Assembly (NCBI RefSeq): GCF_019219825.1
Contig: NZ_JAHUXH010000002.1
Coordinates: forward strand, 186,001 to 250,000
DNA length: 64,000 nucleotides
Direction: 5' to 3'
Origin: Streptomyces sp. TRM70350
Lineage (GTDB): Bacteria; Actinomycetota; Actinomycetes; Streptomycetales; Streptomycetaceae
Part shown: positions 1-9,199 of the stretch, in pieces
Position numbering within the stretch: position 1 is the stretch's first letter
Layout of the letters: each line of letters begins with the position of its first letter
Notes under the pieces: model-generated
Told to the model about the DNA's origin: nothing
The model's database searches: none
The model's input: the letters and a program-made list of their open reading frames with translations, nothing else
Translations under genes and position numbers: made by a program

Positions 1-170
1 CGTTCCGCATGACCGGCAAGCGCGTCTTCCGGATGGCGCCACTCCAGCACCACTTCGAACTCAAGGGCTGGTCCGAAGTCCTTGTCGTGGTCCGCTTCTG
101 GATCATTCAGGGCATCTGTGTGATTGTCGGACTGGGCCTCTTCTACGCGGGATGGGCAGCGGAAAAGTGA
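1..170 (+). CDS. mraY: MraY C-terminal end (partial)
   Basis: The window opens inside this gene; only the last 55 codons are visible, read from base 3, with TGA at 168-170. MraY (phospho-N-acetylmuramoyl-pentapeptide-transferase) moves phospho-MurNAc-pentapeptide onto undecaprenyl phosphate at the inner face of the membrane, giving lipid I. The visible tail carries the conserved [15 protein letters not shown] motif, with the histidine-rich stretch typical of the MraY C-terminus. A final membrane helix ([22 protein letters not shown]) follows. murD follows directly and its first possible start codons lie inside this gene, so the two are probably translationally coupled. Identification is firm although the gene is truncated by the window edge. 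Confidence 0.95.
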   Translation, partial: FRMTGKRVFRMAPLQHHFELKGWSEVLVVVRFWIIQGICVIVGLGLFYAGWAAEK

Positions 171-1591
171 CCTCCACGGTGTCCTCGATGGTCAAGGGCA
201 AGCACGTCACCGTCGCCGGGCTCGGCGTCTCCGGCGTCCCGGCGGCCAAGGTCCTGCACGGCCTCGGCGCCCACGTCACCGTCGTCAACGACGGCGCCGA
301 CGAACGCGCCCGGGCCCAGGCCGCCGAACTGGAGGCGCTCGGCGTCACCGTCCGCCTCGGCGACGGGGCGACCCTGCCCGAGGGCACCGATCTGATCGTC
401 ACCGCGCCGGGCTGGAAGCCGGACAAGCCGCTGTTCACGGCGGCCCGTGAGGCCGGTCTGGAGATCTGGGGCGACGTCGAGCTGGCGTGGCGGCTGCGCG
501 GCCCGGACGCGGCGCCCTGGCTGTGCGTGACCGGCACCAACGGCAAGACGACCACCGTCCAGATGCTGGCCTCGATGCTGCACGCGGCCGGGCTGCGCAC
601 CGCCGCCGTCGGCAACATCGGCGTCTCGCTGCTGGACGCGGTGCTCGGCGAGGAGCGCTACGACGTCCTCGCCGTCGAGCTGTCCAGCTACCAGCTCCAC
701 TGGGCGCCCTCCCTGCGCGCCCACTCCGCCGCCGTGCTGAACCTCGCCCCCGACCACCTCGACTGGCACGGCTCCATGGAGGCGTACGCCGCCGACAAGG
801 GCCGTGTCTACGAAGGGAATCGCGTCGCCTGCGTGTACAACGCGGCCGACAAGGCCACCGAGGAGCTGGTGCGGGCCGCGGACGTCGAGGAGGGCTGCCG
901 GGCCATCGGCTTCACGCTGGGCACGCCGGCGCCGTCCCAACTCGGCGTCGTGGACGGCATCCTGGTCGACCGCGCCTTCGTCGCGGACCGGCACAAGAAC
1001 GCCCAGGAACTCGCCGAGGTCACCGACGTCAACCCGCCGGCCCCGCACAACATCGCCAACGCCCTTGCGGCAGCGGCCCTCGCGCGTGCCTTCGGCGTGC
1101 CCCCCACCGCCGTACGGGACGGGCTGCGGGACTTCACCCCGGACGCCCACCGCATCGCGCTCGTCGGCGACCTGGACGGGGTGGCGTACGTCGACGACTC
1201 CAAGGCCACCAACACCCATGCCGCCGAGGCCTCGTTGGCGGCGTACGACTCGATCGTGTGGATCGCGGGCGGACTGGCCAAGGGCGCCACCTTCGACGAG
1301 CTGGTCGCCAAGTCGGCGAAGCGGCTTCGCGGGGTCGTGCTCATCGGCGCCGACCGTGCCCTGATCCGGGACGCCCTGGCGCGACACGCCCCCGAAGTAC
1401 CCGTCGTCGACCTCGACCGGACCGACACTGGGGCGATGCTCGCGGCTGTCCGCGAGGCACGGCGACTCGCCATCACCGGGGACACGGTGCTCTTGGCACC
1501 TGCCTGTGCCTCTATGGACATGTTCGCCAACTACAACAAGCGAGGAGACGCGTTCGCGGAGGCGGTTCGCGAACTCGGCGCGGGCGCCTGA
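152..1591 (+). CDS. murD: UDP-N-acetylmuramoylalanine--D-glutamate ligase MurD
   Basis: MurD adds D-glutamate to UDP-MurNAc-L-Ala with ATP in the cytoplasm, the second amino-acid step of peptidoglycan precursor synthesis. At 479 residues it has normal family length. The N-terminal Rossmann-like UDP-binding segment ([14 protein letters not shown]) is followed by the Mur-ligase ATP loop GTNGKTT at residues 128-134, [12 protein letters not shown], the C-terminal-domain motif [10 protein letters not shown], and a final [18 protein letters not shown] block. The start is uncertain: ATG 152 and GTG 167 both overlap the mraY end, the latter in a GTGA overlap, and ATG 188 lies just after it. None has a strong ribosome site, which fits coupling to mraY. 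Function is secure. Confidence 0.95.
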   Translation: MGSGKVTSTVSSMVKGKHVTVAGLGVSGVPAAKVLHGLGAHVTVVNDGADERARAQAAELEALGVTVRLGDGATLPEGTDLIVTAPGWKPDKPLFTAAREAGLEIWGDVELAWRLRGPDAAPWLCVTGTNGKTTTVQMLASMLHAAGLRTAAVGNIGVSLLDAVLGEERYDVLAVELSSYQLHWAPSLRAHSAAVLNLAPDHLDWHGSMEAYAADKGRVYEGNRVACVYNAADKATEELVRAADVEEGCRAIGFTLGTPAPSQLGVVDGILVDRAFVADRHKNAQELAEVTDVNPPAPHNIANALAAAALARAFGVPPTAVRDGLRDFTPDAHRIALVGDLDGVAYVDDSKATNTHAAEASLAAYDSIVWIAGGLAKGATFDELVAKSAKRLRGVVLIGADRALIRDALARHAPEVPVVDLDRTDTGAMLAAVREARRLAITGDTVLLAPACASMDMFANYNKRGDAFAEAVRELGAGA

Positions 1592-1695
1592 CGGAGGGTC
1601 TCGGCCACGGCGGGTGCTGTGGGACCCATGGAGGGACGGGTGACTCGGATGTGGCTCGGGTTTGGTCGGCGGCTGCCCGCCGGGGGGAGCCGGTG

Positions 1696-3045
1696 ATGTC
1701 CGGCAGCCGGACAGGACGTCCTCCGGTCCCGCGGACCGTCCGCGCGCCCGCCGCCCCCCGGCCGCCGCGCGAGAACCCCTTCGTACGGTTCTCCACACGC
1801 GCGCGGAGGGCGTGGGACCGGCCACTGACGGCGTACTACCTCATCCTCGGCGGCAGCCTGCTGATCACCGTGCTGGGCCTGGTGATGGTCTACTCGGCCT
1901 CGCAGATCACCGCGCTGCAGATGTCCCTGCCGGGGTCGTACTTCTTCCGCAAGCAGATGCTGGCCGCCGTCATCGGCGCGGTGCTGCTGTACGCCGCCTC
2001 CCGGATGCCCGTGAAACTGCACCGGGCGCTGGCCTACCCGATCCTGGCGGGTGCCGTCTTCCTGATGGCCCTGGTGCAGGTGCCGGGGATAGGGATGGCG
2101 GTCAACGGCAACCAGAACTGGATCGCCCTCGGCGGCTCCTTCCAGATCCAGCCCAGCGAGTTCGGCAAGCTCGCCCTGGTGCTGTGGGGCGCCGATCTGC
2201 TCGCCCGCAAGCAGGAGCGCAACCTGCTCGCGCAGTGGAAGCACATGCTGGTGCCGCTGGTGCCGGTCGCGTTCCTGCTGCTCGGCCTGATCATGCTCGG
2301 CGGCGACATGGGCACCGCGATCATCCTGACCGCGATCCTGTTCGGCCTGCTGTGGCTGGCGGGCGCCCCGACCCGGCTGTTCGTCGGCGTGCTGACGGTC
2401 GCCGCGGCGCTCGGCACGATCCTCATCCAGAGCAGCTCCAACCGGCTGGACCGGTTCCGCTGCATCGGCGCCACCGAGATGGGCCCCGACGGCTCCTGCT
2501 GGCAGGCCGTGCACGGGATCTACGCCCTGGCCTCCGGCGGACTCTTCGGTTCCGGGCTCGGCGCGAGTGTGGAAAAATGGGGCCAACTCCCCGAAGCGCA
2601 CACCGACTTCATCTTCGCCGTCGCCGGTGAGGAACTGGGCCTGGCGGGGACGCTGTCGGTGCTCGCCCTCTACGCCGCTCTAGGCTATGCGGGTATCCGC
2701 GTGGCCGGACGCACGGAGGACCCCTTCGTGAGGTATGCCGCGGGAGGTGTGACCACCTGGATCACGGCCCAGGCCGTGATCAACATGGGTGCGGTGCTCG
2801 GCCTGCTGCCGATCGCCGGCGTCCCCCTCCCGCTGTTCTCCTACGGGGGATCCGCCCTGCTGCCGACCATGTTCGCCATCGGGCTGATGATCGCCTTCGC
2901 GCGCGACGAGCCCGCTGCGCGGGCGGCGCTTGCGATGCGGCAACCCCGCTTTGGTAGAAAGCGGGGGGCTGGGGGCCCTACGGGGCCTCGGAGATGGAAC
3001 ACGATGCGACGACGCGCCCCGGCGCGCTCGTCCGGAGAGCGGTGA
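1696..3045 (+). CDS. ftsW: SEDS-family lipid II polymerase FtsW
   Basis: FtsW is a polytopic membrane glycosyltransferase of the SEDS family. It polymerises lipid II at the division septum with a partner class B penicillin-binding protein. From ATG 1696 it is 449 residues, with a basic, proline-rich cytoplasmic N-tail of about 45 residues and then roughly ten hydrophobic segments. Family marks are VMVYSASQ after the first helix, the large outer loop around AEMGPDGSCWQAVHGIYALASGG, EAHTDFIFAVAGEELG, and LPLFSYGGSALLPTMFAIGL near the end. The start has GGGGGAG just upstream; GTG 1693 directly precedes the ATG and is equally possible. It sits between murD and murG, the usual dcw order. RodA is a paralogue, but context favours FtsW. 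Confidence 0.93.
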   Translation: MSGSRTGRPPVPRTVRAPAAPRPPRENPFVRFSTRARRAWDRPLTAYYLILGGSLLITVLGLVMVYSASQITALQMSLPGSYFFRKQMLAAVIGAVLLYAASRMPVKLHRALAYPILAGAVFLMALVQVPGIGMAVNGNQNWIALGGSFQIQPSEFGKLALVLWGADLLARKQERNLLAQWKHMLVPLVPVAFLLLGLIMLGGDMGTAIILTAILFGLLWLAGAPTRLFVGVLTVAAALGTILIQSSSNRLDRFRCIGATEMGPDGSCWQAVHGIYALASGGLFGSGLGASVEKWGQLPEAHTDFIFAVAGEELGLAGTLSVLALYAALGYAGIRVAGRTEDPFVRYAAGGVTTWITAQAVINMGAVLGLLPIAGVPLPLFSYGGSALLPTMFAIGLMIAFARDEPAARAALAMRQPRFGRKRGAGGPTGPRRWNTMRRRAPARSSGER

Positions 3046-3051
3046 ATTTCG

Positions 3052-4149
3052 GTGCATGTCGTACTCGCTGGTGGGGGGACCGCCGGCCACATCGAGCCCG
3101 CGCTCGCCCTCGCGGACGCCCTGCGCAGGCAGGACCCGACGGTGGGGATCACGGCCCTGGGCACGGAGCGCGGCCTGGAGACCCGGCTCGTTCCGGAGCG
3201 CGGCTATGAGCTGGCGCTGATCCCCGCCGTGCCGCTGCCGCGCAAGCCCACTCCCGAGCTGATCACCGTCCCGGGCCGGCTGCGCGGCACGATCAAGGCG
3301 GCCGAGCAGATCCTGGAGCGCACCAAGGCGGACGCCGTGGTCGGCTTCGGCGGCTATGTGGCGCTGCCCGGCTACCTGGCCGCCAAGCGGCTCGGCGTGC
3401 CGATCGTGATCCACGAGGCCAACGCCCGCCCCGGCCTCGCCAACAAGATCGGCTCCCGGTACGCCGCCCAGGTCGCCGTCTCCACCCCGGACAGCAAGCT
3501 GCGCGGCGCCCGCTACATCGGCATCCCGCTGCGCCGCTCCATCGCGACCCTGGACCGGGCCGCCGTCCGCCCCGAGGCCCGCGCGATGTTCGGCCTCGAC
3601 CCCAACCTGCCCACGCTGCTGGTCTCCGGCGGCTCGCAGGGCGCCCGCCGGCTCAACGAGGTCGTGCAGCAGGTCGCGCCCCGGCTCCAGCAGGCGGGCA
3701 TCCAGATCCTGCACGCGGTCGGCCCGAAGAACGAACTGCCGCAGGTGCACCAGATGCCGGGAATGCCCCCCTATATCCCGGTAAGTTACCTGGACCGGAT
3801 GGACCTCGCGTACGCCGCGGCCGACATGATGCTCTGCCGTGCGGGCGCGATGACCGTCGCCGAACTCTCCGCCGTCGGACTCCCGGCCGCCTACGTCCCG
3901 CTGCCCATCGGCAACGGCGAACAGCGGCTGAACGCCCAGCCGGTGGTCAAGGCCGGCGGCGGACTGCTGGTCGACGACGCGGAACTCACCCCGGAGTGGG
4001 TGCAGCAGAACGTCCTGCCCGTGCTCGCCGACCCGCACCGGCTGTACGAGATGTCCCGCGCCGCCGGCGAGTTCGGCCGCCGGGACGCCGACGAACTCCT
4101 CGTCGGCATGGTGTACGAGGCGATCGCCGCCCACCGTGCACACCGATAG
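3052..4149 (+). CDS. murG: UDP-GlcNAc:lipid I N-acetylglucosaminyltransferase MurG
   Basis: MurG transfers GlcNAc from UDP-GlcNAc onto lipid I to make lipid II, acting peripherally on the inner membrane face. The protein is 365 residues, the usual length. It shows the N-terminal glycine-rich loop GGGTAGHI (residues 7-14), [17 protein letters not shown], the acceptor-site [12 protein letters not shown], and the C-terminal UDP-GlcNAc site with [23 protein letters not shown] and [15 protein letters not shown]. The GTG start at 3052 is the only one that retains the family's [13 protein letters not shown] beginning. A GGAGAG ribosome site lies just upstream, and the gene follows the ftsW stop by six bases, so the two are co-transcribed. 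Confidence 0.97.
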   Translation: MHVVLAGGGTAGHIEPALALADALRRQDPTVGITALGTERGLETRLVPERGYELALIPAVPLPRKPTPELITVPGRLRGTIKAAEQILERTKADAVVGFGGYVALPGYLAAKRLGVPIVIHEANARPGLANKIGSRYAAQVAVSTPDSKLRGARYIGIPLRRSIATLDRAAVRPEARAMFGLDPNLPTLLVSGGSQGARRLNEVVQQVAPRLQQAGIQILHAVGPKNELPQVHQMPGMPPYIPVSYLDRMDLAYAAADMMLCRAGAMTVAELSAVGLPAAYVPLPIGNGEQRLNAQPVVKAGGGLLVDDAELTPEWVQQNVLPVLADPHRLYEMSRAAGEFGRRDADELLVGMVYEAIAAHRAHR

Positions 4150-4173
4150 CGACACATCGGCGAGTGAGCCGAA

Positions 4174-4259
4174 GGGGCGCGTCGGTGACGAGAGATCGAG
4201 CGCGCGGAGGCCCGAAGGGCTGAGCGCGGTCGGGCTCTCGTCGCCGACGGACGCGCCCC
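4174..4259. other. Long hairpin between murG and ftsQ
   Basis: An 86-base near-continuous hairpin fills most of the 136-base murG-ftsQ gap. The left arm 4174-4194 begins GGGGCGCGTC. It pairs with the right arm 4235-4259, ending GACGCGCCCC, apart from a four-base bulge and one G-U pair. An inner helix is capped by GCCC-GAA-GGGC. There is no U-run, so a classical terminator is not obvious. It could be an attenuator, a processing site or a stabilising element that sets the murG:ftsQ ratio. The fold is visible in the sequence; the role is not known. Confidence 0.6.
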
Positions 4260-4285
4260 GGAGGTGAACCGAGCCAGGAAAGGGA

Positions 4286-5086
4286 GTGCGTGTGGCCGGA
4301 CCGACCACCGCCGAGCGCGGTGCACGCCAGCAGGAGTCGTCCGGCCCGCCTCTCGTCCGGCGGTTGAGGTCGCCCCGGCTCCGTACGATCATCATCCTTA
4401 CGATCGTCCTGATTCTTCTCGGCACCGGCGTCGGCTGGCTGTTGTACGGCTCGCAGTGGACGCGCGTGGAGCGCGTGACCGTCTCCGGAACCCGCGTTCT
4501 GACGCCCGCGCAGGTGCGCGAGGCCGCCGACGTGCCGGTCGGAGCGCCGCTGATTTCCGTCGACACCGACAGGATTGAGGCGCGACTGCGTCGGAAATTG
4601 CTCCGAATTGACGCGATTCAGGTGGTTCGTTCCTGGCCTCATGGAATCGGCCTGAAAGTGACCGAGCGGACCCCGGTTCTGCTCGTCGAAAAGGGCGCCG
4701 AGTTCGTGGAAGTGGACGACGAAGGTGTCCGGTTCGCCACGGTTTCTGAGGCTCCGAAAGGCGTTCCGCTCCTCGAATTGACGGTGTCCCGGTCGGGTTC
4801 GGCGGCGCCCAGCCACCGCCGCTTCGGCGAGAGCCGCCTGGTGCGCGAGGCGGTCCGGGTCGCCGGTGCCGTTCCGCCCGCGGTCGCCCGCGAGACCCGG
4901 ATCGTCAAGGTCCGTTCCTACGACGACATCTCACTGGAGTTGAGCGGCGGACGCACCGTCGCGTGGGGGAGCAGTGAGAAGGGCCGCGCGAAGGCCCGTA
5001 CGCTCACCGCTCTCATGAAAGCCGCCCCCGGCGCCCGGCACTTCGACGTCAGCGTTCCCACCGCCCCTGCGTCAGCAGGGAGTTGA
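4286..5086 (+). CDS. ftsQ: Cell division protein FtsQ (DivIB family)
   Basis: FtsQ is a bitopic divisome protein that links early Z-ring proteins to the septal FtsW/penicillin-binding-protein synthase. At 266 residues it has a basic cytoplasmic tail (residues 1-33), one membrane helix (about 34-54, TIIILTIVLILLGTGVGWLL) and then the POTRA domain (about 58-127, starting WTRVERVTVSGTRVLTPAQV). The outer beta domain follows (VTERTPVLLVEKGAEFVEVDDEGV). Start GTG 4286 has AGGA six bases upstream; GTG 4292, two codons later, has AGGGAG at good spacing and is an equal candidate. Codons from about 4555 to 4790 are unusually A/T-rich for this genome (ATT, AAA, GAA, CGA). Its place between murG and ftsZ supports the call. 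Confidence 0.92.
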   Translation: MRVAGPTTAERGARQQESSGPPLVRRLRSPRLRTIIILTIVLILLGTGVGWLLYGSQWTRVERVTVSGTRVLTPAQVREAADVPVGAPLISVDTDRIEARLRRKLLRIDAIQVVRSWPHGIGLKVTERTPVLLVEKGAEFVEVDDEGVRFATVSEAPKGVPLLELTVSRSGSAAPSHRRFGESRLVREAVRVAGAVPPAVARETRIVKVRSYDDISLELSGGRTVAWGSSEKGRAKARTLTALMKAAPGARHFDVSVPTAPASAGS

Positions 5087-5364
5087 CGCACATCCGCGCA
5101 GGCCAGCACCCTGGTTGGGCAGCGCTACGCCTGATCACATAGGGTGAAAAGAAAAACGGGAGGTTCGGCGTGTTCGTTGAACGTGCGCCACTTGTCGACT
5201 TAGTGTCCTGTTCAGAAGACTCCAGGGAACAGACACACTGGTAACCCTAAACTTCAGCGTTAGGGTTCGGGTCGGCGATACGGACCGTCCCATTCGGCAT
5301 CAGTCGTCGGACCGCGGGCCACCGCGAGACGACGGCACGTAATTCGAGGCGAGAGGCCTTCGAC
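5087..5364 (+). promoter_or_regulatory. ftsQ-ftsZ intergenic control region
   Basis: This 278-base gap has no convincing ORF and is AT-richer than its surroundings. It holds a perfect 8-bp inverted repeat, AACCCTAA (5243-5250) and TTAGGGTT (5260-5267). It also holds GACAC at 5232-5236 and its complement GTGTC at 5203-5207. GACAC is the core recognised by the sporulation regulator WhiA, and ftsZ is a known WhiA target in Streptomyces with several developmentally used promoters in this region. Linking these exact sites to WhiA is inference. I cannot place the individual promoters with confidence. Confidence 0.55.
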
Positions 5365-6555
5365 GTGGCAGCACCGCAGAACTACCTCGCAGTCATCAAG
5401 GTCATCGGTGTCGGCGGCGGTGGTGTCAATGCCATCAACCGGATGATCGAGGTCGGTCTCAAGGGTGTCGAGTTCATCGCCATCAACACCGACGCACAGG
5501 CGCTGTTGATGAGCGACGCCGACGTGAAGCTCGACGTCGGCCGCGAACTCACCCGCGGACTCGGCGCCGGAGCCAACCCGGCCGTCGGCCGCAAGGCCGC
5601 CGAGGACCACCGCGAGGAGATCGAGGAGGTCCTCAAGGGGGCCGACATGGTCTTCGTGACGGCCGGTGAAGGCGGCGGCACCGGCACCGGCGGCGCGCCC
5701 GTCGTGGCCAACATCGCACGCTCCCTGGGCGCCCTCACCATCGGCGTGGTCACGCGCCCGTTCACCTTCGAGGGACGGCGCCGCGCCAACCAGGCCGAGG
5801 ACGGCATCGCCGAGCTCCGCGAAGAGGTCGACACCCTCATCGTCATCCCGAACGACCGGCTGCTGTCCATCTCGGACCGCCAGGTGTCCGTCCTCGACGC
5901 CTTCAAGTCGGCCGACCAGGTCCTCCTCTCCGGTGTCCAGGGCATCACCGACCTCATCACCACCCCCGGCCTGATCAACCTCGACTTCGCCGACGTCAAG
6001 TCGGTCATGTCCGAGGCCGGTTCGGCCCTCATGGGCATCGGCTCGGCCCGCGGCGACGACCGCGCGGTGGCCGCGGCCGAGATGGCGATCTCCTCGCCGC
6101 TGCTGGAGGCGTCCATCGACGGCGCCCGGGGCGTGCTGCTCTCCATCTCCGGCGGCTCCGACCTCGGCCTGTTCGAGATCAACGAGGCCGCCCAGCTGGT
6201 CAGCGAGGCCGCCCACCCGGAGGCCAACATCATCTTCGGCGCGGTCATCGACGACGCCCTCGGCGACGAGGTCCGGGTCACCGTGATCGCCGCCGGTTTC
6301 GACGGCGGCCAGCCCCCGGCCCGCCGGGACAACGTCCTCGGCTCGTCCTCCACCAAGCGCGAGGAGCCCACTCCGGTACGGCAGACCGAGAGCCGCCCGT
6401 CCTTCGGCACGCTCGGCAGCGTCAAGCCGAAGGAGGAGCCGGAGCCCGCGCCCGAGCCGGTGAGCGAGATCCAGGCGCCGCCGCCGGTCCCGCCGTCGCG
6501 CACCTACACGGACAGCGCGGCCGAGGAACTGGACGTACCGGACTTCCTGAAGTGA
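5365..6555 (+). CDS. ftsZ: Cell division tubulin homologue FtsZ
   Basis: FtsZ is a GTPase that polymerises into the Z-ladders and rings that place sporulation and vegetative septa. The 396-residue product shows the N-terminal nucleotide loop [11 protein letters not shown] (from residue 17), the tubulin signature GGGTGTGG (103-110), and the T7 synergy loop [11 protein letters not shown] long, acidic, proline-rich linker (about 320-385) leads to the conserved C-terminal peptide ELDVPDFLK, which binds SepF and other partners. GTG 5365 follows a GGCGAGAGG-like ribosome site and gives the standard [20 protein letters not shown] start. The stop overlaps the GTG of the next gene by four bases. Confidence 0.98.
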   Translation: MAAPQNYLAVIKVIGVGGGGVNAINRMIEVGLKGVEFIAINTDAQALLMSDADVKLDVGRELTRGLGAGANPAVGRKAAEDHREEIEEVLKGADMVFVTAGEGGGTGTGGAPVVANIARSLGALTIGVVTRPFTFEGRRRANQAEDGIAELREEVDTLIVIPNDRLLSISDRQVSVLDAFKSADQVLLSGVQGITDLITTPGLINLDFADVKSVMSEAGSALMGIGSARGDDRAVAAAEMAISSPLLEASIDGARGVLLSISGGSDLGLFEINEAAQLVSEAAHPEANIIFGAVIDDALGDEVRVTVIAAGFDGGQPPARRDNVLGSSSTKREEPTPVRQTESRPSFGTLGSVKPKEEPEPAPEPVSEIQAPPPVPPSRTYTDSAAEELDVPDFLK

Positions 6556-7283
6556 TAGGACAGCGCGACACCGTGAACGGCGCGCACTTCGCCTTCACCG
6601 ACCGGTGGGGCGGGGTGAGCGCCGTTCCGTACGAGGAGCTCAACCTCGGCGGGGCGGTCGGTGACGACCCCGAGGCGGTACGGACCAATCGTGAGCTGGC
6701 CGCCAAGTCCCTGGGGCTGGACGCCGGGCGGGTCGTCTGGATGAACCAGGTGCACGGCGACGACGTGGCCGTGGTCGACGGACCCTGGGACTGCGCGGCG
6801 CCGATCCCCTCGGTCGACGCCATCGTGACCCGGCGCCGCGGCCTCGCCCTCGCCGTCCTCACCGCCGACTGCGTGCCGGTCCTGCTCGCCGACCCCGTCG
6901 CCGGGGTCGCCGCCGCCGCCCACGCGGGCCGGCCCGGCATGGTCGCCGGCGTCGTCCCCGCCGCGCTACGCGCGATGATGGAACTGGGTGCCGAACCGGA
7001 CCGGATCGTGGCCCGCACCGGACCCGCCGTGTGCGGCCGGTGCTACGAGGTGCCGGAGGCGATGCGCGCCGAGGTGGCCGCCGTCGAGCCGGAGGCGTAC
7101 GCCGAGACGAGTTGGGGTACGCCCGCGGTCGACGTGGCCGCCGGTGTGCACGCCCAGCTCACCCGGCTCGGGGTGCGCGACCGGGCGTGGTCGCCGGTGT
7201 GCACGCTCGAGTCGGGCGACCACTTCTCGTACCGCCGTGACCGCACCACCGGTCGGCTCGCGGGCTATGTGTGGCTGGACTGA
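6552..7283 (+). CDS. pgeF: PgeF/YfiH-type Cu-dependent oxidase/purine nucleoside phosphorylase family protein
   Basis: This is a DUF152/YfiH family protein of 243 residues. Members were first called polyphenol oxidases (laccase domain). Later work showed zinc-dependent purine nucleoside phosphorylase/adenosine deaminase activity and, in E. coli, a role as a peptidoglycan editing factor. The metal-binding residues are visible: H68 in NQVHGDD, C107 in [11 protein letters not shown] and H123 in [11 protein letters not shown], plus [16 protein letters not shown] 6552 overlaps the ftsZ stop in GTGA, so its translation is coupled to ftsZ. That placement supports a link to wall growth, but the substrate in this organism is not shown by sequence. 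Confidence 0.85.
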   Translation: MIGQRDTVNGAHFAFTDRWGGVSAVPYEELNLGGAVGDDPEAVRTNRELAAKSLGLDAGRVVWMNQVHGDDVAVVDGPWDCAAPIPSVDAIVTRRRGLALAVLTADCVPVLLADPVAGVAAAAHAGRPGMVAGVVPAALRAMMELGAEPDRIVARTGPAVCGRCYEVPEAMRAEVAAVEPEAYAETSWGTPAVDVAAGVHAQLTRLGVRDRAWSPVCTLESGDHFSYRRDRTTGRLAGYVWLD

Positions 7284-7289
7284 TGGGAC

Positions 7290-8009
7290 ATGACGGACCG
7301 TAAGGACGAACTCGCCGGAAATCTGGCGAAAGTCGAGGAGCGCATCGCCGCCGCGTGCGCGGCCGCCGGGCGGCGGCGCGAGGAAGTGACCCTGATCGTG
7401 GTCACCAAGACCTATCCCGCGGCCGATGTGCGGATCCTCTCGGAGCTCGGTGTGCGTCATGTCGCCGAGAACCGCGACCAGGACGCGGCGCCCAAGGCCG
7501 CGGAATGCTCGGATCTGCCCCTTACTTGGCACTTCGTCGGCCAGTTGCAGACCAACAAGGTGCGATCCGTGGTCGGTTACGCGGATGTCGTACAGTCCGT
7601 CGATCGTTCCAGGCTGGTGACGGCTCTGTCCAAGGAAGCCGTGCGCGCCGGGCGTGAGGTGGGATGTCTCGTCCAGGTCGCGCTCGACGCGGGCGAGAGT
7701 GCGAGGGGGGAGCGGGGTGGCGTGGCGCCCGGCGGAATCGCGGAGTTGGCGGACCTCGTGGCCGGGGCTCCGGGGTTGCGGCTGGACGGGTTGATGACCG
7801 TCGCGCCGCTCACCGGAGAGTACGCGGGACGCGAACGGGCGGCGTTCGAGCGGATGATGGATTTGTCGACTGACCTGCGCCGGACCCATCCGGCTGCCAC
7901 CATGGTCTCGGCAGGGATGAGTGCGGACCTCGAACAGGCCGTGGCCGCCGGAGCGACACATGTGCGCGTCGGCACCGCGGTACTCGGAGTCCGCCCCAGG
8001 CTCGGGTAA
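7290..8009 (+). CDS. YggS/PROSC-family PLP homeostasis protein
   Basis: A fold-type III PLP-binding protein of the YggS/YlmE/PLPBP family, which buffers pyridoxal phosphate and affects amino-acid and keto-acid balance without being a classical enzyme. It is 239 residues. The PLP lysine is K40 in VTLIVVTKTYPA. Other family blocks are WHFVGQLQTNKV, LDGLMTVAPL and the phosphate-binding end MSAGMSADLEQAVAAGATHVRVGTA. The family's usual GENR(V/Y)QE block reads VAENRDQDA here. ATG 7290 is six bases after the pgeF stop. The gene sits at this spot between ftsZ and sepF in many Gram-positive bacteria, so the family call is secure and the cellular role inferred. Confidence 0.9.
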   Translation: MTDRKDELAGNLAKVEERIAAACAAAGRRREEVTLIVVTKTYPAADVRILSELGVRHVAENRDQDAAPKAAECSDLPLTWHFVGQLQTNKVRSVVGYADVVQSVDRSRLVTALSKEAVRAGREVGCLVQVALDAGESARGERGGVAPGGIAELADLVAGAPGLRLDGLMTVAPLTGEYAGRERAAFERMMDLSTDLRRTHPAATMVSAGMSADLEQAVAAGATHVRVGTAVLGVRPRLG

Positions 8010-8138
8010 CGTCGCCAAGAAGTCGGACCACAGCAGAAAATATGGTCATTGCCGTCGAAGGGCGGGCGTAACGACCTCGTGGATCGCGGGCACTTGGCAG
8101 TCGTCAGCCGATCCACCACAGAGCGGAGGACTCAGAGC

Positions 8139-8780
8139 ATGGCCGGCGCGATGCGCAAGATGGCGGTCTACCTCGGCCTCGTGGAGGACGATGGGTACGA
8201 CGGCCGGGGGTTCGACCCCGACGACGACTTCGAACCCGAACTCGACCCGGAGCCCGAACGGGACCACCGGCGACACGAGTCGTCTCATCAGTCCCACAGT
8301 GCACATCAGTCCCAAAGGGATGAACCGGTACGAGTGGTGCAGCCTCCGGCACCCCGCGAGCCGGTCTCACGCTCCGCTTCGCTACCCGCGGAATCCGGAC
8401 GCCCCGCGCGCATCGCGCCCGTGGCATCCATCACACAAGAACGTCAGAGCCTGGAGAAGAACGCGCCGGTGATCATGCCCAAGGTCGTGTCGGAACGAGA
8501 GCCGTACCGGATCACCACGCTTCACCCCCGGACCTACAACGAGGCCCGTACCATCGGGGAACACTTCCGTGAAGGCACCCCGGTGATCATGAACTTGACT
8601 GAGATGGACGACACAGATGCCAAGCGACTTGTCGACTTTGCGGCGGGTTTGGTGTTTGGTCTTCACGGCAGCATCGAGCGGGTGACGCAGAAGGTGTTCC
8701 TGTTGTCTCCTGCTAACGTCGATGTCACGGCGGAGGACAAGGCCCGCATCGCAGAGGGCGGGTTCTTCAACCAGAGCTGA
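8139..8780 (+). CDS. sepF: Z-ring membrane anchor SepF
   Basis: SepF tethers FtsZ to the membrane and shapes the septum in Gram-positive bacteria lacking FtsA. From ATG 8139 it is 213 residues. The N-terminal amphipathic helix ([14 protein letters not shown]) is the membrane anchor. An acidic, low-complexity linker (about 20-110) leads to the C-terminal SepF domain from about residue 118, with [54 protein letters not shown]. The start is set by the AGCGGAGGA ribosome site at 8122-8130 and by the helix beginning there; an in-frame extension to 8049 has no such support. It lies downstream of ftsZ as in other actinobacteria. Confidence 0.95.
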   Translation: MAGAMRKMAVYLGLVEDDGYDGRGFDPDDDFEPELDPEPERDHRRHESSHQSHSAHQSQRDEPVRVVQPPAPREPVSRSASLPAESGRPARIAPVASITQERQSLEKNAPVIMPKVVSEREPYRITTLHPRTYNEARTIGEHFREGTPVIMNLTEMDDTDAKRLVDFAAGLVFGLHGSIERVTQKVFLLSPANVDVTAEDKARIAEGGFFNQS

Positions 8781-8861
8781 GACGCACGACCGGAAAACAG
8801 CAGTAAAAGCATCACCGAGCAGTACCCAGAGCACGGATCAGGGGAGAGGGAAGCAAGGGTC

Positions 8862-9146
8862 ATGAGCGTGGTCCTGGATGTCGTCTACGTCGCGCTGATG
8901 TGCTTCCTCATCGTGCTCATCTTCCGGTTGGTCATGGACTACGTCTTCCAGTTCGCCCGCTCATGGCAACCCGGCAAGGCGATGGTGGTCGTTCTGGAGG
9001 CCACCTACACTGTCACTGATCCACCGCTCAAGCTTCTGCGGCGGTTCATTCCGCCGCTGCGTCTCGGGGGCGTGGCGCTCGACCTGTCCTTCTTCGTACT
9101 GATGATCATCGTCTACATCCTGATCTCGATCGTGAGCCGGCTGTGA
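8862..9146 (+). CDS. YggT-family small membrane protein
   Basis: A 94-residue integral membrane protein of the YggT/YlmG family. Two hydrophobic helices (about 3-27 and 70-93) flank a short basic, proline-containing loop with TDPPLKLLRRFIPPLRLGGVALDLSF, the family signature. The exact function is unknown. The family is usually encoded between sepF and divIVA in Gram-positive bacteria, and plastid relatives affect nucleoid and division distribution, so a division-related membrane role is plausible. ATG 8862 follows a GGGGAGAGGGAAGC purine tract. The 81-base gap after sepF and the 53-base gap before divIVA suggest one transcription unit. Confidence 0.88.
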   Translation: MSVVLDVVYVALMCFLIVLIFRLVMDYVFQFARSWQPGKAMVVVLEATYTVTDPPLKLLRRFIPPLRLGGVALDLSFFVLMIIVYILISIVSRL

Positions 9147-9199
9147 GCGATGTGAACTACGGTCTTGCCGAATGCCGACGACTACGTTGAGGTGAAGAG

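Noticed and set aside
5365..5367. Sequencing doubt over non-ATG starts such as ftsZ GTG and hisH TTG
   Set aside because: Ribosome sites, overlaps and family N-termini support these starts. GTG is common in this genome, and TTG at hisH has GGAGG at ideal spacing.
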